From Otis tarda (lineage: Eukaryota; Chordata; Aves; Otidiformes; Otididae), in the NCBI GenBank assembly GCA_026413225.1, contig CM048591.1, positions 37,603,803 through 37,667,802 on the forward strand: 64,000 bases of DNA, written 5' to 3'. Positions 39,213-51,500 of the stretch are shown piece by piece; the stretch's first letter is position 1, and the number at the start of each line of letters is the position of its first letter. The notes under the pieces are model-generated. The model was not told where the DNA came from. It made no database searches and saw only the letters and a list, made by a program, of their open reading frames with translations. The position numbers and the translations under genes are program-made.

Positions 39213-42200
39213 TGGTATGATTGGGAAAAATAAGAAATAAAAGGATCCTTTATCAGGACCGCCTGTGTTCCTAGACCAACAGGACTAAAACAAAGTAACA
39301 CTAATGACTAAGTTCTTTATCACCTTAAATTCATTGCAACAAGCCTGCTCTGTTAGAGATGTATTCTGTACTTAGGTATTTTATCTTCCATTCCACATCT
39401 TCTGTCTCACAAGCTTTTGCATGACAGTATATTATCAGTCACTATTTATCCTGATACATGTTTTTCATCCAGACTGACACCAATATATATCAACTGGAGA
39501 AATCTCAGGTGCTTGAGTAATCTCCTTTTACATAAAAATCTCCACATTGGAAACTCATCATTTCTGTGCAATGAAAATATAATAAAAAACAGAAAAAGAA
39601 ACCTTTCTCAAAAATATTTTGCATCAGTTCTACTGAAATCACACCTAAGCAGAAATGAAAAATATCCTATGAATACAATAATGCAGATCTGGATTTTAAT
39701 GTTTACTCTTCCCTGATAGGAAAAGCAGTCCATTGGACCTCACAAAAAAATGTCTGGAGGAATGCTTTTAGGGAAAAAAAAATACCTTAATGCAAGGAAG
39801 ACTCTGACTCATGCAGCAATCCTAAGGTCATAAGTCAAAAGAGAAGCAACACAGTGATGTGCAGGCAGGTCATGTATGGGTTTTTACCCATTCTGCATAC
39901 TCTGCTTCTAATAGTGGATGACTGCTGTAACAACATTTAAAAAAAATTAATATTTTATAACATTGGGTCTCCACCATATTCCAGCTGAGAGACATGCCTC
40001 CTACTCATTTTGAATTCTCAGTGCAATTTCAATTGCATTGTGCAAGATACCTACTGTGCTTAATCCTAAATATAATTTGATACTGTTCTGCATTAAATAG
40101 ACCTCCCGTTTCTCTTCAGAGCTGTATTTCAAAGACAAATGAGGAAATTGTTGAAATAAGTTAAAATCTGTCTCTTATCTGTGTTGATAATTGGTTTTTA
40201 ATGAAACTTGTATTATTGATTTGGCAGGAGCAAGGTTTACTCCTAATTGGGAAAGGGGTTTCACCATGAGAATTCTAGCTCTCACACACTCAATACACTG
40301 CAGAAAAAGTTTGTAGCTGTTCATGCTGTAGATGTTCACGGAGTGTCAAGAAGAGTAGCGCAGGGACATAAGTCTGGGCTGAAAGGTGAAGTAACATGTA
40401 CTTTCTCATCATGTGTCTTCGGCCCTCTTTGGCACCTCTAGCCAACAGTCTCACCATCCAACAAGCCACAGTCTCTACCTCAGTTTGCTAAAATCAGAGA
40501 TTTGAAGATTGCTTTGGGACTCTATAGCAACACAAATAATTTTCAAAGCAGGTTAAACTTTTGTAGCACAGACCCCAGCAGCGCAACCTACACCTGTGAT
40601 GGATACCCATTGCTTTATTTCTGCATCTGAATTTCTCTAACTTGATTGCTTTCCTTCATGAAAAAAAAAGGCAACTTGTCTTCAAGAGAGCGATATGACT
40701 TTGCTTAAAATGTCAAATGCAGTAAATTGACCATGTATTTTTAAAGAAAATTACAAAATCACAATAATGTAAAACAAGGCTAGAAAAATTAAGCCTGCCT
40801 ACAGCAGTAAACCTACACAGATGCATATTTTTCATTTCCAAGAAAAAGCAACATCTGGGAGTTTTATCCTAAAAATGTCTTATAAAAATATCTACTTATT
40901 CCATTAAGACATAACTTTTCAGAGTTCAACTGTTAATAGCATGTTATTTAGAAAAATGCTTCAATTGAAAAGCTTTTGACACTGGATTCACAACCGCTTT
41001 GTCAAACTTGTAATTACAGGTCTGTTTTTAATGCCACAAGCATTAAATTGGGAACCAGTACTATAGTTTGTGCATGTATGTGCTGGCTGAGAAGTCTCCG
41101 TGAACCACATTTCACACTGCATTTGACTGAGCTGACTACTGTGAAATCAGCTGGCAAAACCACTTACCCACATACACAGCATGGATCCACTCTTTAACTT
41201 TCTCTAATACCTATAACGTCTGACAAGAGAACAAGATATAGAAATTTATTTGTGCTCTCAAATTCTGCTTGGCTGTAGACCTGCATGTATAAACTTATGC
41301 AACTTGAAATTGGTCTACCATTTCACCGAATCAAAATTTGCCTACTGTAGTTGTACACACTCTCCTCCTAAGTTCAAAACCTCAAAATACAGACACATAC
41401 TTAAGAGGAAATACCAGCTCTGGGAGAAAGACCATCTGAAAAAAAACCCTTTAATTTCTAACACCATAAAAAAGAATTCAGAAAACTGAATGCCACAAAT
41501 ATTGTAACTATCAAAGCTTATATTCCTCCTCCTGTTGACTTTGAATTGGAAGGGAAGATCTGACTCATTGTTATCAATTATTTACATAAAAGAACTAGAA
41601 GCAGTTGCATAATGCTTCAGAATGTCATTTTATTTGTGAGCTCATTGTCTGGTACTTCAGTAATTAGAACCAGGAAAAAGGCTTTCCTGTAGTGTTGTGG
41701 TTAAATGTTTTGAGACCATAAGAGGCTTATACATAATAAAAAGGAAGAGTGCTGCTCCTCAAATATCAGTTAGGTGGTGAGAAATACCACTCAGCAACTG
41801 ATACCAAGATAGTGAAAAAAGAATATTTTTTTTCATCTTTGAGTGGAATTCTGGCTGAACTTTGTTTTTGTTTATTCCACTGTTTGACTTCTGTCACTTT
41901 CAATAAGTATTCAAAGAAATGTCTTTGCTTTGGCTTTCAGAAAGCTTATAACTCATACCACTTCTGAACTTTGGCGGGGATTATGTAATGCAGTGTGATA
42001 TTATAATGAGAGCTTAGAACAGTTTACCAAAAAGAAAACTTTTGGCCGTTCGACAAAACTTTCATTAGGATATTTTCCACTATTGAAGCTGGAACCTGGA
42101 TCTGGCTACGGAATCAAGCCCTGTAGTCCAATAAATTTTTCATTGTCTTATCAATACAAAATGCTCTTACAAGGGACTGACCATAGAGACCAGTGATGAG

Positions 42201-45042
42201 GGCGCTTGTCACGGATGAGTCAATCAGGTTGACAAAAACTGCCTCTCCCTTAGCCCAGCTATCAGCAATTCTGGGGTCTCGCTTACTCTCAATAAGCTTC
42301 AAATAAACATGTTTTATTCTGAAGCAGGAAAACACGAGACTTTCAAAACATCAACACTTAGCCTGTTTTCTGTTACGTTTTCACACAGACTATGTCTTCC
42401 CATAGCTTAAAAACTTGTTTCAGATTAAAAGAAAAATGTTATCAAATGCAGTGTGTGGTGGGGATTCATACTCCATGTTCTTACAATATTTTTCTTTCAG
42501 GGGAAGAAAGTTTCCCTCTAAAATTTTTACACACATGCATCAAGTCCTTCAGTCCTCCCCTGAAAGAAGCAAAGGATGTATGATAACTACCCTTGAGATA
42601 CGGTCAGCTGAAGGATGGGCATGTTCACGGGGTAACAGCACACAGGGACTCTAAGTAACAGTTAAAACAGAAAATGAAGAAAAATATGCTCCAAGTGAAT
42701 CTGTAAAATTATCCTACTTCAGCACAGTAGAATTCTGCAAGCTGCAATGTTTGTCTCTCTTTATTTTTAGTTTTACACTGGAACCTTTAACTACAGCAAC
42801 TAGCAAGCAACACAGATTTAATATTTCATGATCTCCACACTGCATCATGCCCCTTGGCACTTGGTTGGGTCACTAGATCATAATTAACTTGGGGGCTAGC
42901 TGATTAATCACTAACACCACTCCTTGTAAAATGTGGCAATCTCACTGTAAGCTGACACAGACTGAACTGAACCCTACTTCATTATTAACATTTGCTAAAA
43001 TTGCAGCACAATAGGATATGGCCTGAGTTTAAAATCAGAATAGAATGAAAACATGATAAATCAGGATTGCAATCTCTGACTGAAGCTTCTACACGAACAA
43101 CCTCTGACTGTTTTATTTAGACCTTGGTTTTCATAAATGAACATTTCACCAGTTAATAGAAAAAAAATTCAAAATCTGCAGTTTCCTAACAACTCTAACC
43201 AAAGTCCATTAAACTCACGGTAACACTGAGACACACTAGACAAGTGACATTCAGCCATTGTTACCTCGAATTAACAATACCACACTCAGTGTAAAAATTT
43301 GATCTATCAATCTGAAATACACATATATATTAAGTTAATTCTCTACTCTGAATTACCTTCCTCTTAAGGAATAGTTACCCGTTATCAAAGATGCTTTGCT
43401 GGCATCGGATAGACCGCACTCTGTCATGTGACACCATCACTGAATCCTTTGGGTTTTAAGCCTCCAGAGGCCGAAGAAAGTCAAGATGAAAAGAGTACAG
43501 AAAAAGAGTAGACAAAATAGAGACTCCCTCTGAAAAAAAAAGGCCTTTTCTTGAGAGCTGATACCTTACTTCAGCTTATCTCCAGCCTCCTTCCACAGTT
43601 TAATCACTAGCTTTCCCTGGTCCTCCCTGCAGGTGTGAGCCTTGGGACCTGCAGTTCAGTCCTGTTTGAAAGCCTTGAGCAGGCACAAACAGAAAAAGCA
43701 GTGACTAGTCTAAAACTTTGCCAAGGTCTTTTTTTGTTGTTGTGACTAGCCATTTGACAGAATTGGTTTTTTTACACCAAAGGTACAGCACAAGAGGGTG
43801 CAGCAGTGATTCTCAGTACAGCTTATCTTCCCTTCAGTTTTGTCTGTAGCACACAATACAGCCAATTTCAAAGCAATAGCAACGGGTGCACACTGGCAAT
43901 CAAATGCATAAACTACATGGACAGATACTCTCAATTGTCAGCACTCCTTTCTATCACACTGCTGCAGTGGGAACTTTTTTGGGATGATCTTTCAAACCAG
44001 CAATGAGAGACTTCTGGCTCAATGTGTTTGACTATGCTCAGTTCTTCAGATACCTGCTCTGAATGGTGTCACAGCAGTCAATGAAGCTTTTTACTTTTAC
44101 TTTATTGACCACCCAGGAGGCAAGAGAAGCTGATCTGCCTGGCAAATATCTGGTATCCATTGATTAAATGACTCAGGACATACTACTGGTCATCAACATA
44201 AGCAGACAGTATAAACTAGCAACTTATCAGTCTTGGAAGAAAATGAAGCCTTCGGCATTTTATTGAATGTCTACTTTAATGGGACTGACAAAGGAAAGTA
44301 ATAATGAATCAGAATGGATGCCACAGAAAAACAATGCCAATATGTGGGATCAAGCAGGACTGAAACTCATTAACTCATTAACTTTTCTGCTGTTGTGAGA
44401 AAAGATGTAAAGCTGTCCAGATATTGCAATGTTTAGAAATAAGTAGCTTGTGCTTAAGATTTTTGAACAGCAAAAATTGTTGTCTCCCAAAAATCTTACA
44501 CTCATTAAAAAATAATTTAGAAGGTTATTAAAGCAAGATATTTACGTAGTAGGATGCATCACTGAAAAATGTTGAAGAGGCATCCAAAGAGTGACTCATT
44601 ATCTCCAAAACAGAAGCAACAGCTTACTTTTACTTTTTCTTACATAAGCTTAATGAGAACTGCATTAAAGTCAATTGGTATTATTTAAAGGAGTTTTTTT
44701 AAAAGGTCCTCTGTTTTATAAAAATCATGGAATCACAGAATCCTAGAATGGTTAGAGTTGGAAGGGACCTTCAAAGACCATCCAGTCCAACCCCCCTGCA
44801 AGGAGCAGGGACACCCCTGACTAGATCAGGTTGCTCAGAGCCCTGTCCAGCCTGGCCTTGAACGTTTCCAGGGATGGGGCAGCCACCACCTCTCTGGAAA
44901 ACCTGTTCCAGTGTTCTATAACTCGCACTGTAAAAAATTTTTTCCTAATATCCAATCTAAATCTACCTCCCTCTATTTTAAAACCATTACCCCTCGTCCT
45001 ATCACAACAGGCCCTACTGAACGGCTTCTCCCCATCTTTCTT

Positions 45043-47775
45043 TTAGGCCCCCTTGAGGTACCGGAAGACTGCTATCAGGTCTCCCCGGAGCCTCCTCTTC
45101 TCCAGGCTGAACAGCCCCAACTCTCTCAGCCTGTCCTCATAGGAAAGGTGCTCCAGCCCTCTGATCATCTTTGTGGCCCTCCTCTGGACCTTCTCCAACT
45201 GGTTCATGTCCTTCTTGTGTTGAGGGCTCCAGAACTGGACACAGTACTCCAGGTGCGCTCTCACCAGGGCAGAGTAGAGGGGGAGAATCACCTCCCTTGA
45301 CCTGCTGGCCACGCTCCTCTTGATGCAGCCCAGGATGCGGCTGGCCTTCTGGGCCGCAAGGGCGCATTGCCGGCTCATGTTAAGCTTCTCATACACCAGC
45401 ACCCCCAAGTCCTTCTCCTCAGGGCTGCTCTCGATCCATTCTCCATCCAGGCGGTATTTGTGGTATTTGTGCCTGGGATTGCCACAACTCACATGCAGGA
45501 CCTTGCACTTGGCCTGGTTGAACTTCATGAGGTTGGCACGGGCTCACCTCTCCAGCCTGTCAAGGTCCCTCTGGATGGCATCCCTCCCTTCCAGCGTGTC
45601 GACGGCACCACACAGCTTGGTGTCATCAGCAAACCTGCTAAGGGTACACTCTATCCCACTGTCCATGTCGCCGACAAAGATGTTGAACAGGGCCGGGCCC
45701 AACACGGACTCCTGAGGGACGCCACTGGTGACCGGTCTCCACATGGACATCGAGCCGTTGACCACCACTCTCTGAGTTTGGCCATCCAGCCAACTCCTTA
45801 TCCACTGAGTGGTCCGTCCATCAAACCCATGCCTCTCTAGTTTAGAGAGAAGGATGTCGTGTGAGACAGTGTCAGACTTTGCATAAGTCCAGGTAGATGA
45901 TATCGGTTGCTTGTCCCTTGTCCACCGATGCTGTCACCCCATCATAGAAGGCCACCAAACTGGTCAGGCACGATCTCCCCTTGGTGATGCCATGTTGGCT
46001 GTCACCAGCCACCTCCTTGCTCTCCATGTACCTTAGCATAGTTTCCAGGAGAATCTGCTCCATGACCTTGCCAGGCACAGAGGTGAGGCTGACTGGCCTG
46101 TAGTTGCCCAGGTCCTCCTTGTTCCACTTTTTAAAAATGGGGGTCATGTTCCCTCTCTTCCAGTCATCGGGAACCTCACCAGACCACCACGACTTTTCAA
46201 ATACAACAGCCAGTGGCTTGGCAACTTCATCCGCCAGTTCCCTCAGGACCCACGGATGGATCTCATCAGGTCCCATGGACTTGTGCACCTTCAAGTTCCT
46301 CAGATGTTCCTGAACCTGCTCTTTGAGTACAGTGGGCGGTTCTTCATCCTCGCAGTCCCTGCTTGTGCCTTCCACAGCTTGGGTGGTGAGACAAGAGCCC
46401 TTATCAGTGAAGACTGAGGCAAAAAAGTCATTGAGTACCTCAGCCTTCTCTATGTCCCAGGTAAACAGGACACCGGTTTCCTTCTGGAGGGGACCTACAT
46501 TCTCTTTGGACTTTCTTTTGTCCCCTACATACCTATAGAAGCTTTTCTTGTTGCTTTTTATATCCCTGCCCAGATTCAATTCTGTCAGGGCTTTAGCCTT
46601 CCTCACCTGATCCCTTGCCACTCACACAGCCTCTTTGTAGTCCTCCCAGGCTACCTGTCTCTGCTTCCACCCTCTATAGGCTTTCTTCTTCACTTTCAGT
46701 TGGTCCAGGAGCTCCTTGCTCATCCACACAGGCCTCCTGGCCTTTTTGCCCAACTTGTTCTTCATCTGGATGCACCTCTGCTGAGTTCGGAGGAGGTGCT
46801 CCTTGAATATGGACCAACTTTCCTGGGCCCCTCTTCTCTCCAGGGCCACCTCCCATGGCACTTTGCCTATCAGGTCCCTGAAGAGGCCGAAGTCCACCTT
46901 CTTGAAGTCTAGGGCAGAGAGCTTGCTGTGTAGTTTCCTTGCTGCCTCGTGGATCTTGAACTTCACCGTGTCGTGGTCACTGCAGCCAAGGCTGTCCTTT
47001 AGTTTCACATCCCCCACCAGCCCCTCCCTGTTGGTGAGCACAAGGTTGAGCATGGCACCCCTCCTTGTCGGCTCCTCTATTGCCTGCAGGAGGAAGTTAT
47101 CGTACATGCATTCCAGGAACCTCCTGGACTGCCTGTGCCCTGCCGTGTTATCTCTCCAACAGATGTCAGGGTGGTTGAAGTCCCCCACGAGGACCGGGGC
47201 TTGTGACTGTGAGGCTGCTCCTATCTGCCTGCAGAGCGCCTCACCTGCTCTGTCCTCCTGGCTAGGCAGCCTGTAACAGACCCCCACCGTAACATCCCCT
47301 GTCCGTCCCCATCCTCTAATCTTGACCCATAAGCTCTCTGTCAGCTCCTCCTCCATCCTCAGGTGGAGCTCCACACCAGACAGACGGTGCTGAAGTAGAG
47401 AGCGACACCCCCTTCTCATCTCCCCTTCCTGTCCTTTCTAAAAAGCCTCTACCCCTCCATGTTTACACTCCAGTCGTACGAGTCATCCCACCACGTCTCC
47501 GTGATGCCAACAAGGTCGTAGCCCTGCTCGTGTGCACGCATCTCCAGCTCTTCCTGTTTATTGCCCATGCTGCGTGCATTGGTATAGAGACACTTCAGCT
47601 GGGCCCCCGACAAAGCCGACTTGCTGGCTGGAGCGACAGGAGTTCTTTTGGACCGCAGTTTAAGTTCATTTGCGTGTACCTGAGATCCTTCCTCAGCTTC
47701 TGGACCCTCGGTGCTGCCACTGGCACCATGCTGACAGCAGCAGGCTGAACTGTGCTCCCCCTCCCCCAGCAACAC
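45043..47775 (-). pseudogene. CR1 ORF2 (AP endonuclease + reverse transcriptase), inactivated
   Basis: Seen: three collinear frames on the minus strand. 47775-47449 holds the endonuclease N terminus (TNARS, then GITETWW with the catalytic Glu). 47419-45872 holds the endonuclease rest (GDFN, CSDHD) and the reverse-transcriptase fingers ([15 protein letters not shown]). 45768-45043 holds the palm and thumb (SGVPQ, FADDTKL with both Asp, CLAAQK-like thumb and [15 protein letters not shown] end). Damage: a TAG at 47449-47451 and a frameshift before 47419, a TGA at 46622-46624, a one- or two-base loss near 45872-45876 just inside the DLxKxFDTV motif, and a TGA in place of Trp at 45544-45546. Known: the endonuclease nicks target DNA and the reverse transcriptase primes on it. 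Catalytic residues survive, but the protein cannot be made whole. The first codon of the upstream frame is GTG, overlapping the ORF1 stop. Confidence 0.9.
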
Positions 47776-48542
47776 TAGTTCAAAGTCCTCCGGACAAGTC
47801 TGGCAAGCCCTTGTCCAAGCACACTCTTCCCTTTCTCAGTTAGGTGCACGCCATCCGCCCCTAGCAGCCCGGGCTTCTCAAAGCACGCCCCATGGTCTAG
47901 ATACCCAAGTCCCTGGCTGCAGCACCACTCCCTGAGCCACGAGTTAACCTGCCAGATATGTCTGGCCCTTTCATGCCTCTGCCCTTTGACTGGGAGGATT
48001 GACGAGAAAACCACCTGCGCCCCAGAGTCTTTGACTGTTGTACCCAGGTCCCTGAAATCCCTTTTGATGTTTCTCAGGCTGCTGCTGGCTGTGTTGCTGG
48101 CACCCACACGAAACACCAGTAAGGGATAGTAGTCTGTGGGCCATATGAGGCTAGGTATTCTCTCAGTGACATCCCTGATATGAGCCCCTGGGAGACAGCA
48201 TACCTCCCAAGAGAGCACACCGGGTTGGCAGATGGGTGCCTCCGTACCTCTCAGGAGGGAGTCACCCACTACTACTACGTGTCTCTTTTTCTTGGTAGCA
48301 CTAGTTATCAAGCGAGCTGATCGGGCTACCTTGCACGGCTCCAGTGCCTTCCTCAAGGTGCTAGGTCTTACTTCTTCAGTCTGCAGAGCAGCAAAGCGGT
48401 TCTGCAGGGGCACCTTGGGGTTCTGGGGAAGCTTCTTCTTCCTCCTGCTGCACCATGCCCTTGCAACTTTCCATTCATTGGCATCTTCTGTCAGCAGTAT
48501 AAGACCTAAGCTCTGAAATATCATTCCTGTGAAATTTCTCAT
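47775..48542 (-). CDS. CR1 ORF1, C-terminal part, SGNH-esterase domain (5' truncated)
   Basis: Seen: 255 open codons on the minus strand ending in TAG. A Lys/Arg-rich segment (about residues 33-37) and a second basic patch (84-88) precede an SGNH-hydrolase-like domain. This has VVVVGDSLLRG (Ser of GDS at about residue 95), a GASN block at about 147-150 and DGVH at about 230-233, so the Ser, Asn and Asp-His positions expected for an esterase are all present. Known: CR1 ORF1 proteins of vertebrates carry such a C-terminal esterase domain, thought to act with lipids or membranes during retrotransposition. The N-terminal zinc-finger part usual for the family is missing through 5' truncation. The listed first Met is not the natural start. 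The stop overlaps the start of ORF2 by one base. Confidence 0.85.
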   Translation of the reverse strand: MRNFTGMIFQSLGLILLTEDANEWKVARAWCSRRKKKLPQNPKVPLQNRFAALQTEEVRPSTLRKALEPCKVARSARLITSATKKKRHVVVVGDSLLRGTEAPICQPGVLSWEVCCLPGAHIRDVTERIPSLIWPTDYYPLLVFRVGASNTASSSLRNIKRDFRDLGTTVKDSGAQVVFSSILPVKGQRHERARHIWQVNSWLREWCCSQGLGYLDHGACFEKPGLLGADGVHLTEKGKSVLGQGLARLVRRTLN

Positions 48543-51500
48543 GAAACAGAAAAACTCACTTTTGTTTGGTCAAAACAGCAAAACGTTTTAACACAATGGA
48601 CATTTCTGTTTTATTTCTGTGGATATACAACGGGTGGAGTAACATTTCAGTGATCCCATCTGCATCTGTCTAAGGATCTGTGACTGATAATGCCTAGTTG
48701 TTTCAAAATAGATGTTTACAGGTAAGGGTGGAATAACAGAAAAAGAATAAAGTAGCAGGACTCAGCAGTAAACCAAAACAAGATGCTTTGCATAGCAGGA
48801 ATGACTTCATCCACAGCTGACTGCTGCCTTTAGCCTCTCAGCAAAAGGAAGCTCTAGTATAGGCCTGTACCATTTACAAGCTTCGTAATTTGCTGCCAAT
48901 TTGTAGAAACCAAAGTAAACTTCTGGCAGGACTCCTACATACCACAGTAGTTAAAGAAACTATCATCCCACCCTGATTTTGACTACAAGCCTTGAAAGAT
49001 TAGTCTGATGTTTCTTTCAACCCTCCTATTCTCCTTAGCTAATAGAAGATTTAATGTAAAACTTTTAAAATATAAATTTGGAAAGTGCCACTGGTTATCT
49101 ACAGTCGCTTCACAAACCCCCACTTAATTTTTTCTCTTTCCTTTTCCCTCACCAATAAGCCTTGGTAACAGAAAGCCTTCACTACTAATTAAAAGTGAAA
49201 AGCTAGCAAACAGATCCAGTACCCTGATGTTTCACAGCTGTGTGCAAAGCTGCCCAGAGACACCTGCTTATTTTTACAGCAATTCTTTTTACTCTTTATC
49301 ATTCCATCCCTTAAGGTTGGGTTATAAAATGAGGCAGAACAAACTAGATCCTTTAATGAAACAATGGTGCATTTGTACATCCCACCTTTACTGGAAGACA
49401 CAAATCGCCATTACATAATGCTGTCCAGTTGCTACAGCAGGAAGCAGGAATCAACCAAATTAACCTTGCACTTTATGAAGTCTTTGCAAAGTATGGCTTT
49501 CAGAATGTTCCTTGGTTGTGGTTACCTCAACTTCCAGGCACAACCTGAGTATCTAGGGCCAAATCACTATGTATGTTGGGTAATAAGAATTCCTGCCCCA
49601 ATTTCTGAATCTATTTCAGACACATTAAAACATACACAGGCTACTAGTAGTGCTGTTCAGTACCTATGCAGTCATTTAATTCTTGTTGAGCCCAGCGGGA
49701 GCAAGGAAGGAAGGGTGACAGCCTCAAAAGCTGAAGGTGCTTAGGTGCTTCTTACCAGGCTCAGTGCATTTGCTAATTGGAAATACTTGAGCCTCTAAGG
49801 GGAGGTTAGGCTGCTAAGTAATCTTACACTGAAAGCATGGCTCATGCATCCTCTGTGTCCAAAATCTGACTCTACACTGATGTCGATGACATTGCCGTAG
49901 CATCTGCCCTCCCAGCGACACATGTCACCGCAGGATCTTAGGAGTTGGGCAGTGAGAGTATTTACCAGGGAGGTAGGGTATGAAAACTCAAATCTCCCAG
50001 CCCTAGGAGAGAAATTAATCAGTCCAGTTTTATATCCCATATGAAACTCTAAGTAGCAACAAAAGGGAAAGCAGCCTTCCTTCTCTGGATATGCTTTGTA
50101 AAAAAGTGATTACTTCAGTATCCAGCTGAAGAAAAAAATTCAGCTGTGATTCACAGTGGCTCCTTGCAGCACCAAAAAGTGTGAATCCCTGAAAGTGGAC
50201 CTAAACCGGGAGGTCCCCAAGCATACCCTTGCCATGCCCCAACTCCACGGACAGGAAAATCTTCATGCAGTTAAGCCAGGATGTGTCCTCAAAGTGTGTG
50301 TGGGGATGGGAGGTGGTGGACAGTAAGGGAGAGCGATGTGATGCAAACTGGCAGCTCAGCTGAGGAGTATTCACACAGGGCTAGGCTGACTGTCACATCT
50401 TCTCTCGAAACTCCTCAGAGGCCACTGCTAGAAACTGCCTGTCCGTCACTTTCAGCTTTGTGGACAACAGTCATAGGCACTTGGGGCATTGTCATACAGT
50501 CACCTTAGTTCACTGAAACCTGCATTGTCATTAAGAGGTTCAGGCCACGTGTCATTTTACCCACTTGTGCCGCTCTCACTCCGCTCTGACCTCAGGCTGA
50601 GCTGAATGAGCTACCTACCTGACCTGGCTGAAAATGCAATTTGTTTTTGCTGTTGTTGGTAGCACAACAGCACTCCAGACAGCTCCAGTGATTCACTCCA
50701 GAGAGCTTCACAAAGGCTGGGGAAAGGAGGAAGGAACAAATATCAGGTAAGAAGTGGGGGTGACCACCTTTTGTGATGATCACGCAGCTGCAGTTTTGCT
50801 CTTCCAACACTTTGTACGGGGCTGTAGTGTAGACACGTAGTCTAAAGCCAGGGCTGATGCTGAAGCGGTCACTCATATAAATGAGTTGACGTTGCATGCT
50901 GAGTGGCAATGCCAACATACTCTGGGCTGTACACAATTTATGTTCCTATGCTCCCACTCTGTTTTTAAGGTAACTAGCAAATTTATAAACCTTGCTTGTA
51001 GTCTTGAGATCTCTCATAAGCCAAATCAAAGATTTCTTTTATTAGTCACCAAAAATATATAGCACAATTTGCTGATTCTGACCTTTCTACACCAGCGACA
51101 GGACACCTCTAAAACTGAGATAAAAATGGCACGTGAAATTCCTCAACGGTGTGAAAAAGAGAAGGCTTTGGAAAGAGCAAGAATTGATAGACTTTTATTC
51201 ATTCTTCTGTTTCAATGAATATGTGTATTGAGGATATCTCCTAACAACTTCAGTGTAGTATTAGAATCTTTTTGTAGAGCATCCAGCTCTGAAATCCTCA
51301 GCTTGTCACTAACTTAACTGAGGTAATGCAGCAACTGAGCTTATCTACCATTTGTTCCACATCAGTGTTTTCTTTTTGCTTAAACACTAGCCTGCATGTG
51401 CAGAATGTTTACACATTTCAAAACAAATGGTTTTACTGAATTTCTCTTTTTATTCTCTCATAGTACTCCTGCTTTAGGAGATTTCTAGTGTAAAAGAGGC

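Larger units (their letters stand above)
44722..48542 (-). mobile_element. CR1 LINE, nearly full length, 3' end intact
   Basis: Seen: on the minus strand, from about 48542 down to 44722, ORF1 with an esterase-like domain is followed by ORF2 with AP endonuclease and reverse transcriptase, a short 3' UTR and a terminal tail of imperfect repeats of the kind seen in the CR1 ATTCTATG family. There is no poly-A, as usual for CR1. Known: full CR1 elements are about 4.5 kb, so this 3.8 kb copy lacks its 5' UTR and the start of ORF1, which is typical 5' truncation. It lies in the 25 kb PCSK5 intron in the same direction as the gene. Long surviving frames suggest it is younger than the other CR1 pieces here, but ORF2 has stops and frameshifts, so it cannot mobilise itself. 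The exact 5' edge is uncertain by some tens of bases. Confidence 0.95.

Noticed and set aside
45137..48516. Many long open frames on the plus strand and in other minus frames across the CR1
   Set aside because: They are shadows of CR1 ORF1 and ORF2 in a GC-rich element.
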